From assembly GCF_003201875.1 (NCBI RefSeq), contig NZ_QJKD01000027.1, positions 1 through 55,604 on the forward strand: a DNA stretch of 55,604 nucleotides. The letters are read 5' to 3'. A model generated the notes under the pieces. That model was not told the origin of the DNA. It saw only the letters and a list, made by a program, of their open reading frames with translations, and did not search any database. This document shows positions 25,657 through 33,673 of the stretch, in pieces; the first letter of the stretch is position 1; each line of letters opens with the position of its first letter. The position numbers and the translations under genes are program-made. This stretch comes from Hungatella effluvii (lineage in GTDB: Bacteria; Bacillota; Clostridia; Lachnospirales; Lachnospiraceae).

Positions 25657-25718
25657 TTTTCATCTTTAATCTAACGTTTTTCATCTTTCATCTAACGTCT
25701 TTCATCTTTCGTCTGCAA
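25657..25718. repeat. Three tandem ~21-base repeats between racemase and FokI-like genes
   Basis: Units at 25657-25676, 25677-25697 and 25698-25718 share TTTCATCTTTNNTCTAACG, the third degenerating to TTTCGTCTGC where it enters the last codons of the racemase gene. The array fills almost the whole 58-base gap between the racemase stop and the nuclease ribosome site. It probably arose by slippage from the gene's 3' end and sets the distance between the two genes. Confidence 0.75.
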
Positions 25719-26409
25719 CACCCACGACCGAGAACTCCGCCGCCTTCTCCGCATGAATCCGGGCCGTATCAAACAGCGGCACATCCGTGTCCCCGTCCTT
25801 TACCAGAAGGCCAATCTCTGTACAGCCAAGAATCACTCCCTGGGCGCCTCTCTCTTTTAAATGGGCGATGATCGTTAAATATGCCTCTTTTGATGTCTCA
25901 GACAGGATCCCCCGGCACAACTCCTCGTAGATCACCCGGTTCACGGTTTCGATCTCTGCCGCCTCCGGAATGAGCACCTCCACGCCGTACTCCGCCAGTT
26001 TTCCCTTATAGAAATCCTGGGTCATGGTATATTTCGTTCCCAAAAGGCCCACACGGTCCATGTTCTCTGTTTTCAGCCTCAGAGCGGTCGCCTCCGCAAT
26101 ATGCAGGATGGGAATATCGATCTTACTCTGAATCTGAGGCGCTACCTTGTGCATGGTATTCGTGCAGATTACGATAAAATCAGCCCCCGCCTTCTGCAGG
26201 CTTTTGGCCGCCTCTCCCAGTATTTCTCCGCTTCTCTCCCATTCTCCCGCGGCCTGGCACTCTTCGATCTCCTGAAAATCCACGCTGTAAAGAACGCATC
26301 TGGCGGAGTGGAGACCTCCCAGCCTCTCTTTCACCGCCTCATTGATAACCTGATAATAAGTAACCGTGCTTTCCCAACTCATTCCGCCAATCAGGCCGAT
26401 TGTCTTCAT
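25702..26409 (-). CDS. Aspartate/glutamate racemase family protein
   Basis: A 235-residue cofactor-independent racemase. It starts MKTIGLIGGMSWESTVTYYQVIN and has both catalytic cysteines: C82 in VICTNTMHK and C196 in ILGCTEIGLL. This fits aspartate racemases (YgeA/RacX-like) more than the glutamate racemase MurI. The ATG at 26409 overlaps the Fpg-like gene's stop by 4 bases and follows GGAGG; a far longer reading from 26631 lies within that gene and is rejected. Product would be D-amino acid, use unknown. Confidence 0.9.
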   Translation of the reverse strand: MKTIGLIGGMSWESTVTYYQVINEAVKERLGGLHSARCVLYSVDFQEIEECQAAGEWERSGEILGEAAKSLQKAGADFIVICTNTMHKVAPQIQSKIDIPILHIAEATALRLKTENMDRVGLLGTKYTMTQDFYKGKLAEYGVEVLIPEAAEIETVNRVIYEELCRGILSETSKEAYLTIIAHLKERGAQGVILGCTEIGLLVKDGDTDVPLFDTARIHAEKAAEFSVVGVADER

Positions 26410-27245
26410 CTCTTCTCTTCCTCCATTTTCTGGCACGATGGACAGTAATAGACCGCCCCGCCCAGATAAGTTTCCTTTACGATCTCTCCGCCGCATACGG
26501 GACAGCCGGAAGCCAATGTATTCTTTGACATCAACGTCTGATAGCCCCCTGGATTCCCAAAGATATCTTTTTCGGTGTCGCGTCCGCCTTGTTCCGTCAT
26601 GGTTTGAAGCACCGTCTTTACCTGTGTCCACAGAACGTTTTGTTCACAGTCTGTAAGGCTGGAAACCTTGCGTTTCGGATGAATTCCTGCCTGAAACAGG
26701 ATATCCTGAAGGCAGCCGTTGCCAAGCCCCGGTATCCGCTGCTCCGTAGCCAGAAACGCCTTGGCGCTCATGGCCGGTTTCACAGAAGCCAGCAGCTCTT
26801 TAAAGTACCCTTCATCAAATTCCTCCGTCAGCGGCGAGATGCTCTCGATACTCTTTCTGTAATACTCATTGTCATAATCTCCCGAATGGCACGAAATACT
26901 GCCATACATGGCCACTGTAAATGCAATCGCGGACCTATCCGTAAATTCCAGGAGAAACTGGTATTTCTTCGGACGGACCTCCTCCTTCCGGATAAAACGG
27001 GGATTTACTCCATCATTGAAACACAACCTGACGCCGCTGTCGAATTCCAGTTCCGAAAAGATTCCAAAACCGGCCGCGTCAGTCACCGTACGACCGGCCA
27101 GAAGCGCCTGGTACTCCTCCGGCTCATGGTTAAACCAGCAGAATTTGTGGGGTGAGGAAGGGGGATATACCGCAGATGCCGTCTTTCCTCTCACTGTCTC
27201 TCTCATCTGTTTTGCCAGGTTTATGGCCTCCGGCAGTTCAATCAT
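26406..27245 (-). CDS. Fpg/Nei-family DNA glycosylase-like protein lacking the catalytic proline
   Basis: A 279-residue protein with the full Fpg/Nei plan: N-terminal sandwich, helix-two-turn-helix (PGLGNGCLQDILFQAGIHPKRK, near residue 172) and C-terminal zinc finger CPVC...CPSC (near residues 245-272). In active enzymes the first residue after Met is the nucleophilic Pro followed by Glu (MPELPE or MPEGPE); here it reads MIELPEA, so Ile stands in place of Pro while Glu is kept. Either a different nucleophile is used or it only binds damaged bases. The ATG overlaps the upstream gene's stop by 4 bases; the racemase gene overlaps its own end. Confidence 0.85.
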   Translation of the reverse strand: MIELPEAINLAKQMRETVRGKTASAVYPPSSPHKFCWFNHEPEEYQALLAGRTVTDAAGFGIFSELEFDSGVRLCFNDGVNPRFIRKEEVRPKKYQFLLEFTDRSAIAFTVAMYGSISCHSGDYDNEYYRKSIESISPLTEEFDEGYFKELLASVKPAMSAKAFLATEQRIPGLGNGCLQDILFQAGIHPKRKVSSLTDCEQNVLWTQVKTVLQTMTEQGGRDTEKDIFGNPGGYQTLMSKNTLASGCPVCGGEIVKETYLGGAVYYCPSCQKMEEEKR

Positions 27246-27970
27246 CGCGTATCCTCCATTCTGACGGCCTTAAACCGTTCCTTCAGCAATCTCTTTAAAT
27301 ATTCGGTATCATAAGTCAAAATCTCCTGTTTCTCATCTCTGGTGTTATATGCTTTCAAAATTATATTCCCATTCTGAAAATCGAAAAACTCGATATCGTC
27401 GTAAATATCATACTCCTGGTCCATTAGTTCGTGACCATTTATTCCCTCCGGCTCTGTAAAAGGATTCTCAAAGTCGAGAATCATGACATCAAATGGGCAA
27501 GCCCAGAAACAGCCTGTCACTGCCAGAAGGCTGGATTTACTGTCATATACTGCATCTGTCCAGATAAAACTCTCCTGAAAATCTTCTGGTTTATCCGGAT
27601 AGACACATGCCGGTATATAACGGAACACATCTCCCGTCTCCACACAGAAAATACTGCATCCGTATAAATCCTCCCGGAATACCAGATACCGCTTCCCATT
27701 CCGGTGGTGAATCAGCCGGCAGAAATCCCCGTCATCATCCAGATTCCTCCAGCTTAACAGTACGGTTCCGTCCTCTCTCACAAGATCATGGATCACCGCG
27801 TGGATATTCCCCTTTAACGTTCCTGTATAATAGCGGGAGCACAAAGAGAAACCATCGTCTAAAGCCGCTGTTTCCGGTATCCCCTTCTGCTCTTCTCCGT
27901 GTTCCTCATTGAATATGGAAGAGAAAGATTCCCGATAGTGAAGGTAGGCTTCGCTGTATGCCGCGTTCAT
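27242..27970 (-). CDS. Protein of unknown function
   Basis: I do not recognise this 242-residue protein. It is soluble, acidic and rich in aromatic residues, with no signal peptide or membrane segment. Repeated pieces such as GKRYLVFREDLYGCSIFCVETGDVFRY, SSLLAVTGCFWACPFDVMILDFENPF and YDIYDDIEFFDFQNGNIILKAYN look like strands of a beta-propeller-like or WG-repeat-like fold. The start at 27970 follows AGGAGG by 8 bases. First gene of the unit leading through the Fpg-like, racemase and FokI-like genes. Confidence 0.75.
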   Translation of the reverse strand: MNAAYSEAYLHYRESFSSIFNEEHGEEQKGIPETAALDDGFSLCSRYYTGTLKGNIHAVIHDLVREDGTVLLSWRNLDDDGDFCRLIHHRNGKRYLVFREDLYGCSIFCVETGDVFRYIPACVYPDKPEDFQESFIWTDAVYDSKSSLLAVTGCFWACPFDVMILDFENPFTEPEGINGHELMDQEYDIYDDIEFFDFQNGNIILKAYNTRDEKQEILTYDTEYLKRLLKERFKAVRMEDTR

Positions 27971-28141
27971 CTGCCTCACCTCCTTTTCTGATTGGCTGTC
28001 TTGTATTTTTTCTATGTATTTTTATATTCTATCATAAACACGAAATTCGCGAAAGTCCTCATGAAAGGTTTCGATCTGTATCTGCTCCGGCATGCATATC
28101 CGCCAAACCTGAAATGCGTGTTGCATAAAGGCCGCTCCAGA

Positions 28142-28170
28142 TTGACAAGCTTCGTGTAATATTATACACT
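28142..28170 (+). promoter_or_regulatory. Promoter of the small membrane protein genes
   Basis: Perfect TTGACA (28142-28147), 17-base spacer, TACACT (28165-28170), about 70 bases before the first small gene. The 270 bases between this gene and the leftward gene at 27970 hold no other feature I can support. Confidence 0.6.
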
Positions 28171-28239
28171 GTCCATATCATCATGCTTTTATATCAGGCA
28201 AATAAAGTCTTGACAAAACGGATTCAGAAGGGAAGGGCA

Positions 28240-28428
28240 ATGGACAAAAACAATATTCCGGTTATTACGTGTATGTGTTCCGGTATGACAATCGGGCTTG
28301 CCATCGGTGGTGCGGTTGGCCTGTCACAGGGAAGAGCAGGCATAACAATGTGTTATGGCTTATTATTTGGAATGATTATTGGAGTGGTAATCGGAACTGT
28401 CATTAAGAAAGTCAAAGAAAAAGAATAA
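28240..28428 (+). CDS. Small membrane protein, 62 residues
   Basis: A short protein with two hydrophobic segments, the first glycine-rich (MTIGLAIGGAVGL) and the second GLLFGMIIGVVIGTVIKKV, ending in a lysine-rich tail. Glycine-zipper-like spacing (GxxxG) is visible. No function can be assigned. The ATG at 28240 has a GAAGGGAAGGG ribosome site; a start at 28183 is less likely. Confidence 0.65.
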   Translation: MDKNNIPVITCMCSGMTIGLAIGGAVGLSQGRAGITMCYGLLFGMIIGVVIGTVIKKVKEKE

Positions 28429-28473
28429 CATAACCAGAAAATAAATTTGCATTATAATTAATAGGAGATTTTT

Positions 28474-28665
28474 ATGAAACAATACGTACTGCCTGCATTA
28501 TTAAAGGCACTTGTAATGTCGGTTTGCTTTACTCTGCTTTGTGTCATTTATGGATTCATATCCGGCAATCCTTATGAGATAACCTTAATACCTGAAGTAA
28601 TCTTTTTCTTACTGTTCTTCTTTGTTAATTTCATTGAATACTTATGGAAGAACCGGAAAAGGTAG
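28474..28665 (+). CDS. Small membrane protein, 63 residues
   Basis: Two membrane segments (LLKALVMSVCFTLLCVIYGFI and EVIFFLLFFFVNFIEYLW) and a basic C-terminus (KNRKR). AGGAG lies 6 bases before the ATG. It follows the previous small gene by 45 bases and is probably cotranscribed. Function unknown. A weak hairpin GGAGGT/ACCTCC at 28692-28718 may end the transcript. Confidence 0.65.
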   Translation: MKQYVLPALLKALVMSVCFTLLCVIYGFISGNPYEITLIPEVIFFLLFFFVNFIEYLWKNRKR

Positions 28666-28771
28666 CGGCTAATATATGGATCATTATGCCTGGAGGTATA
28701 CGATGAAATCGAACCTCCTTATCCTTATTGACAAACACCCCGATAAAGCCCCTTGCCCTTGCCCTCTTTCC

Positions 28772-29644
28772 TCACTCAAACAACGACATCTGGACCCCCG
28801 CCTGTTTATCCTCAAAGGTATGCATATACTCAAACAGCCGATTGCTGCTGCAGACCATTCCTGTATTGCGGCATTCTTCTTTTACCAGGGCGAGCAGACG
28901 TCTGGTATCCGGCGACGGGATCTCGTAACTGTTTCCATAGGTACGGATATAGCGCTCCTTCATCCCCGGAAAATGCTGATCCAGCTGCGCATAGAAATAC
29001 TGCCTGTCCCCATCCCGCAGCGTCACGCCGATGCCAAAGAGCATCAGCCCGTATACCGATGCGTCACGGCAGTATGACAGAATGCCGCGTATGTTCTCCT
29101 CTGTATCGTTTATAAATGGAAGAATCGGAGACAGCCAGACGATGGTAGGAATCCCCTCCTCCTTAAGAATCCGCAGTACCTCCGCTCTGCGTCCGGTTGT
29201 GCAGACATTCGGCTCGATGATCCGGCAAAGCGCCTCATCATACGTCGTAAGCGTCATGGAAACCACACACTTCGTCTTCCGGTTGATGCTTTTTAATAAA
29301 TCCAGGTCGCGCAGGATTAAATCCGACTTCGTCTGGATGGACAGGCCAAATCCATAGTAATCAATCAGTTCCAGACTCCGCCTGGTAAGACAGAGCCGCT
29401 TTTCCAGATGTAAATAGGGGTCGCTCATGGCGCCTGTTCCGATCATACATTTCTTTCGTTTGCTCTTAAGCGCCTTCTCCAACAGTTCTACAGCGTTGGA
29501 CTTTACTTCAATATCTTCAAACGCATGATCCATCTGATAACAGGTGCTTCTGGCGTCGCAGTAAATGCATCCGTGCGTGCAGCCTCTGTAAAGATTCATG
29601 CCATTCTGTGCAGACAGAATCGACTTTACCTGTTTTTCGTGCAT
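28772..29644 (-). CDS. Radical SAM protein, SPL family
   Basis: A 290-residue radical S-adenosylmethionine protein. The [4Fe-4S]-binding motif is RGCTHGCIYCDARS (CxxxCxxC, about residues 21-28), followed by a DPYLHLEKRLCLTRRSLELI segment typical of the spore-photoproduct-lyase-related group (often annotated SplB-like or Rv2578c-like). Close relatives of known spore photoproduct lyase are longer and have a conserved extra cysteine pattern, so photolyase activity should not be assumed. Transcribed leftward alone. Confidence 0.85.
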   Translation of the reverse strand: MHEKQVKSILSAQNGMNLYRGCTHGCIYCDARSTCYQMDHAFEDIEVKSNAVELLEKALKSKRKKCMIGTGAMSDPYLHLEKRLCLTRRSLELIDYYGFGLSIQTKSDLILRDLDLLKSINRKTKCVVSMTLTTYDEALCRIIEPNVCTTGRRAEVLRILKEEGIPTIVWLSPILPFINDTEENIRGILSYCRDASVYGLMLFGIGVTLRDGDRQYFYAQLDQHFPGMKERYIRTYGNSYEIPSPDTRRLLALVKEECRNTGMVCSSNRLFEYMHTFEDKQAGVQMSLFE

Positions 29645-29743
29645 ACAATTTCCTCCTAATATCCATTTCCATTTCCAAATCGAATATAATCAAACTGTAA
29701 CTATAATACCACACTAATCACGTCATCTGTATGTCATGTTTAT

Positions 29744-29959
29744 TCATTTCCCTGCTGTCCGCTGACAATTAATTTTATACAAAAAAACGGCATCGATGCA
29801 GGAAGCAGCAGAGGATATCATAATGCTCTGCTGTGTGTCCTGCTCCGATGCCGTGAGGGTTAAACGCCCCGCAGGCAGAGCCTGCCTCGCTTGATCGATA
29901 TGCTTGATCAGGTATAGTAGCTGGCCCGCCACTCGCCGGAATAAACGGTCGCTATCCAT
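29744..29959 (-). CDS. Small open reading frame crossing a terminator (71 residues)
   Basis: Directly after the reductase stop codon, GAGGAG and an ATG at 29959 open a 71-codon frame (starting DSDRLFRRVAGQLLYLIKH, with an LPAGRL segment). The ribosome site is good, which suggests a real start, but a strong intrinsic terminator (29781-29853) lies inside the second half, so most transcripts would end without a stop codon. The frame is probably a decayed gene whose original stop lay before the hairpin, or a spurious frame. I do not recognise the protein. Confidence 0.4.
   Translation of the reverse strand: MDSDRLFRRVAGQLLYLIKHIDQARQALPAGRLTLTASEQDTQQSIMISSAASCIDAVFLYKINCQRTAGK
29781..29853 (-). 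terminator. Strong terminator of the reductase operon
   Basis: On the minus strand CGGCATCG...CAGGA...CAGCAGAG and their complements (plus-strand arms 29788-29803 and 29838-29853, with an inner CAGCAGAG/CTCTGCTG pair) form a long interrupted stem, followed by seven T residues (A at 29781-29787). It ends leftward transcription from the LysR-reductase region. Confidence 0.85.
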
Positions 29960-29966
29960 TAACTCC

Positions 29967-31961
29967 TCAGCCAATATGGTTTGCCACCTCAAACGCATCC
30001 CATATCGCATACATAATATTGGATACTTTCCTTGCGTCTCCCAACAAATACAGTTCCGGTACGTCAAATTCCAGCTGGCGGTACAGAGAGTCTTCCTCCT
30101 CATACCCCACTGCAAGAATTACGCTGTCACAGGCGATTTCCCGATCTTCTCCGCCGCAGGAAGCATGCAGAATTCCGCCGCGATACCCGGTCACTCTGGC
30201 GGAGGTTATGGTCTTTACCCCGTGATAGGGAATCAGGCGTTCCAGCATGTCCTTGTTGGCATGACACAAGGGGCCGTTGACCGCCATCAGCCGGTCGAGA
30301 GCTTCCACGATCGTCACGTTCTTCCCCTGTTCTGCCAGCCAGAGCGCAGTTTCACAGCCGACCAGGCCGCCGCCTATAACCACGGTGGTATCTCCGCAGT
30401 CCTTTTCCCCGGTCAGGACCTGAGCCGCAGGATATACCCGCTCGTCATCACCCAGGGAAAATACCTTAGGCCTGGAGCCGGCAGCAATGATAACCGCATC
30501 ATAATTTCCCGCCATAACCATGTCCCGGTCCACACAGGTATGGAAATGTACCGGAACTTTGAGGTTCTGAAGCTGAACCTCATACCAGTGCGCCAGTGCG
30601 AGATCGTCCTCCTTGAAGTCAGGAGCTCCTCCTGGAATCAGGTTGCCGCCCAGCCTGTCTCCCTTTTCGAACAGCTCCGGCTTATGGCCTCTCACCGCCA
30701 GCACTCTGGCGGCCTCACAGCCTGCCGCGCCGCCGCCCACGACCATCACCCGTCTGCTCTTTAGGATGGGTTCATAGGCGGTCACCCGCTCCCTGGCAGC
30801 CTGCGGGTTCACCGCGCAGTTGATCATGGAAAATTCCTGAACACGGCCCATACAGCCTTCCTGACAGGAGATACACGGGCGGATCTGTTCCCATTTTCCG
30901 GCCCTTAGCTTATTCACATAGTCGGGATCGGCCAGAAGCGGGCGGCCAAGGCTGACGATGTCGCACTCGCCGGCCTCCACAGCCTCGGAGGCCATCTCCG
31001 GATTGTCCATACGGCCTGCACACAGCACCGGGACATCCACAGCCTCTTTCACCATCTTGCAGTACGGACGGAAAAGTCCCTTTTTCTGATACATCGGCGG
31101 ATGGTTCCACCACCATGCGTCATACGTTCCCACATCGGTGTCCAGCGCGTCATAGCCGTACTGTACCAGCAGCTTCGCAGTCTCCAGGCCCTCCTCGATA
31201 TCGCGGCCCTTCTCCTCAAATATTTCTCCCGGCAGAGCGCCTTCCCGCCAGTCCTTAATCATACTCTTTAAGCTGAAACGCAGCACCACGGGAAAATCCT
31301 GTCCGCACCGGGACTTGATCTCTTCCACCACTTCCCGGGCGAACCGCAGCCTGTTTTCCAGTGATCCCCCATACTCGTCCGTCCTCTGGTTAAACATGGA
31401 GATGGCAAACTGGTCCAGCAGATAGCCCTCGTGAACCGCATGAATCTCCACGCCGTCAAAACCGCCCCTTTTCGCATGATACGCCCCGTCTCCGAATGAC
31501 TTTACAATGCTGTGGATCTCCTCCTTCGTAAGCGGCCTGCAGATTTTATCCAGCCACCGGTGCGGAATCGCGGACGGAGCGACCGGCGGAAACTCTCCGA
31601 GATTCGTCGGTATTGTCACCCTTCCGAAGCCGGCCGACATCATGAGAAATATCTTGCTTCCGTATGCATGTACCCGTTCCGTCATCTCCTTCGACGTCCG
31701 GATAAAATGCACCGGATTGTACGTGGAATTGGGGCAGTTTGGCATACTCTGGGTCTCAACCTCACAATCTGAAAAGGTCACTCCCGTGATGATCAGCCCC
31801 GTGCCGCCCTTGGCGCGTTCCGTGTAATAGTCGATTCCCCTCTGATTAAAGCCGCCCTCGGCGTCAGCCAGTCCCAGCGGACCCATGGGGGCCAGGGCAA
31901 AACGGTTTTTCAATGTGACCGATCCTATTTTGACCGGTGTAAACAGATTCTTGTACTTCAT
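29967..31961 (-). CDS. Old Yellow Enzyme-type NADH:flavin oxidoreductase (2-enoate reductase family)
   Basis: A 664-residue flavo-iron-sulfur enzyme. Residues 1-370 are an FMN-binding TIM barrel (LFTPVKIGSVTLKNRFALAPMG, FDGVEIHAVHEGYLLDQF, MFNQRTDEYGGSLENR), followed by the [4Fe-4S] cluster CISCQEGCMG...NCAVNP and an FAD/NADH-binding region (VMVVGGGAAGCEAARVLAVRG, VVIGGGLVGCETALWLAEQG). This is the plan of 2-enoate reductase, 2,4-dienoyl-CoA reductase and BaiCD/BaiH. It would reduce an activated C=C bond under anaerobic conditions; the substrate, perhaps a dietary or steroid enone, cannot be told. The LysR gene upstream is the likely regulator. Confidence 0.9.
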   Translation of the reverse strand: MKYKNLFTPVKIGSVTLKNRFALAPMGPLGLADAEGGFNQRGIDYYTERAKGGTGLIITGVTFSDCEVETQSMPNCPNSTYNPVHFIRTSKEMTERVHAYGSKIFLMMSAGFGRVTIPTNLGEFPPVAPSAIPHRWLDKICRPLTKEEIHSIVKSFGDGAYHAKRGGFDGVEIHAVHEGYLLDQFAISMFNQRTDEYGGSLENRLRFAREVVEEIKSRCGQDFPVVLRFSLKSMIKDWREGALPGEIFEEKGRDIEEGLETAKLLVQYGYDALDTDVGTYDAWWWNHPPMYQKKGLFRPYCKMVKEAVDVPVLCAGRMDNPEMASEAVEAGECDIVSLGRPLLADPDYVNKLRAGKWEQIRPCISCQEGCMGRVQEFSMINCAVNPQAARERVTAYEPILKSRRVMVVGGGAAGCEAARVLAVRGHKPELFEKGDRLGGNLIPGGAPDFKEDDLALAHWYEVQLQNLKVPVHFHTCVDRDMVMAGNYDAVIIAAGSRPKVFSLGDDERVYPAAQVLTGEKDCGDTTVVIGGGLVGCETALWLAEQGKNVTIVEALDRLMAVNGPLCHANKDMLERLIPYHGVKTITSARVTGYRGGILHASCGGEDREIACDSVILAVGYEEEDSLYRQLEFDVPELYLLGDARKVSNIMYAIWDAFEVANHIG

Positions 31962-32052
31962 GGCACCCTCCTGTTATTTTTATAACGATATTATACCGTT
32001 CCATACAGGACAGGCGCTATCAACAATTGCTTGATGGCTGTCAATACTTTTT

Positions 32053-32943
32053 TTATTCCTCCGGGAAATCCACAGAATAGCTCCGCAGAAAATCCTCCAG
32101 TGCCCGAATCACCGAATAGCAGCCGTTATTCTCCTTATAAACGCCGTACACTTCCCATTTCAGCCTCTCCCGGAAGGGAATTGCCCTCATATGGTCCATA
32201 CGGAAATGCTCCGCGGCAAAATCAGGCACCACCGCAAGCCCCGTCCTCTGCCTGCACAGCTGGTACTGAAAGTTTGCATCTGCGGTTTTGGCAGCAATAA
32301 GCGGCTTAAATCCCCTGACCTCGCAGGCCTTCAGAAAGTCGTGGTACATATGAAAGTACTCGTTCATCAGGATCAGCTTTTCACCACGGACCAAATCAAT
32401 GGTGACCTCTTCCAGATCATAGAAGGGGTGGCCTTCGTAAACCAGAAGACAGACTCTGCATCCGGCCAGACGCCTGTTTTTTACGCCGTCTTCCTTCCAC
32501 GCTCCAACGACGAAACCGTATTCGATGGTGGAATCCATCAGCCGCTCCTTCACCTCCTGATTCGAGTACTCACACCATTCCACGGAAATCTCAGGATTCT
32601 CATCGATAAATTTCTGAATCACCGAAAAAGAAAGTAAGTTAAATACTCCGCAGGCACAGCCAATGCGGAGCAGTCGTTTTTCATTTTTCAGCTGTTGGAT
32701 ACCGTTGCGGATTTCCTCGAACTCCCGAATCAGGATACCCGCCCTCTCATGGAGCAGTTCTGCGCTCTCCGTCGGCCTCACACCCTGTTTCGTCCGTTCG
32801 AAGAGCACCGTATCCAGCTCGCTCTCCAGCATCTTAATATTGCGGCTCAGGCCCTGAGGCGTGATAAACAGCTTCTGTGCCGCCTGGTTGATGCCGCGTT
32901 CCTCATAGACCGCCTCAAAGCTTTTTAAATCCTTGACATTCAT
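32053..32943 (-). CDS. LysR family transcriptional regulator
   Basis: A 296-residue regulator: N-terminal helix-turn-helix (LKSFEAVYEERGINQAAQKLFITPQGLSRNIKMLESELDTVLFERTKQGVRPT) and a C-terminal effector domain (LLRIGCACGVFNLLSFSVIQKFIDENPEISVEWCEY...). It stands 91 bases upstream of the reductase gene in the same direction, unlike the usual divergent LysR layout, and is a candidate activator responding to the reductase substrate. Confidence 0.9.
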   Translation of the reverse strand: MNVKDLKSFEAVYEERGINQAAQKLFITPQGLSRNIKMLESELDTVLFERTKQGVRPTESAELLHERAGILIREFEEIRNGIQQLKNEKRLLRIGCACGVFNLLSFSVIQKFIDENPEISVEWCEYSNQEVKERLMDSTIEYGFVVGAWKEDGVKNRRLAGCRVCLLVYEGHPFYDLEEVTIDLVRGEKLILMNEYFHMYHDFLKACEVRGFKPLIAAKTADANFQYQLCRQRTGLAVVPDFAAEHFRMDHMRAIPFRERLKWEVYGVYKENNGCYSVIRALEDFLRSYSVDFPEE

Positions 32944-32968
32944 ACCATTCTCCCGGGAGCCGTCTTCC

Positions 32969-33604
32969 CTATACCCCGTTTCGGGCGCAGATATCCTTCA
33001 GGCAGCATTTTTCACAGAATGGCTTCGTCCTGGCTGTACAGACATCTCTGCCATGGAATACGAGGCGGTGACAGAAATCACTGCCCTCCTCAGGCGGAAT
33101 CAGCTTCCACAAAGCCATCTCCACCTTTTTCGGGTCCTTTAAATCCTCCACCAGTCCCATACGGTTCACCAGACGGATACAGTGGGTATCAGTGACGATG
33201 GCCGGTCTGCCGAACACATCGCCCATAATCAGATTCGCGCTCTTTCTTCCCACTCCGGGAAGCTTTAAGAGTGCATCGAAATCGTCGGGAACTCTGCCGT
33301 CATACTGTTCCTTCAGGATCTTCATGCACGCGCTGATATCCTTTGCTTTGCTGTGCCCCAGGCCGCAGGGCTTCACGATCTTCTCGATGTCTTCCACTTC
33401 GGCCCCTGCCAGCGCCTCCACGTCCGGATACTCTGCATATAAATCCTGTACAACCACATTTACCCTGGCATCGGTACACTGGGCCGCCAGGCGCACGCTC
33501 ACAAGGAGCTTCCAGGCCTCATCGTAATCCAGTGTACAACCGACGTCAGGGTATTCTTCTTTTAGGCGCCTGATGATTTCAAGCGCAAGCTTTTCTTTTG
33601 TCAT
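32969..33604 (-). CDS. nth: Endonuclease III
   Basis: A 211-residue DNA glycosylase/AP lyase for oxidised pyrimidines. It has the helix-hairpin-helix LPGVGRKSANLIMGDVF with the catalytic Lys, the catalytic Asp in IVTDTHCIRL, and a C-terminal [4Fe-4S] ligand set CTARTKPFCEKCCLKDIC, in which the first gap is seven residues, one longer than in E. coli. The start at 33604 follows GGAGGAG by 7 bases; a reading from 33670 lacks support. Housekeeping base-excision repair. Confidence 0.95.
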   Translation of the reverse strand: MTKEKLALEIIRRLKEEYPDVGCTLDYDEAWKLLVSVRLAAQCTDARVNVVVQDLYAEYPDVEALAGAEVEDIEKIVKPCGLGHSKAKDISACMKILKEQYDGRVPDDFDALLKLPGVGRKSANLIMGDVFGRPAIVTDTHCIRLVNRMGLVEDLKDPKKVEMALWKLIPPEEGSDFCHRLVFHGRDVCTARTKPFCEKCCLKDICARNGV

Positions 33605-33673
33605 AGCCGTCTCCTCCAATCCTGTAATCATATTATCATTGATTGGGGAAGACGGCAAGTGGCAGTGCATCGT

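Noticed and set aside
22402..27970. Possible restriction-modification methylase near the FokI-like gene
   Set aside because: Every gene on both strands from 20 to 32 kb was read for DPPY/NPPY and SAM-binding motifs; none encodes a DNA methylase.
29960..30115. Upstream extension of the small frame at 29744-29959 into the reductase gene
   Set aside because: Lies wholly within the reductase coding region; the ribosome site supports the ATG at 29959 only.
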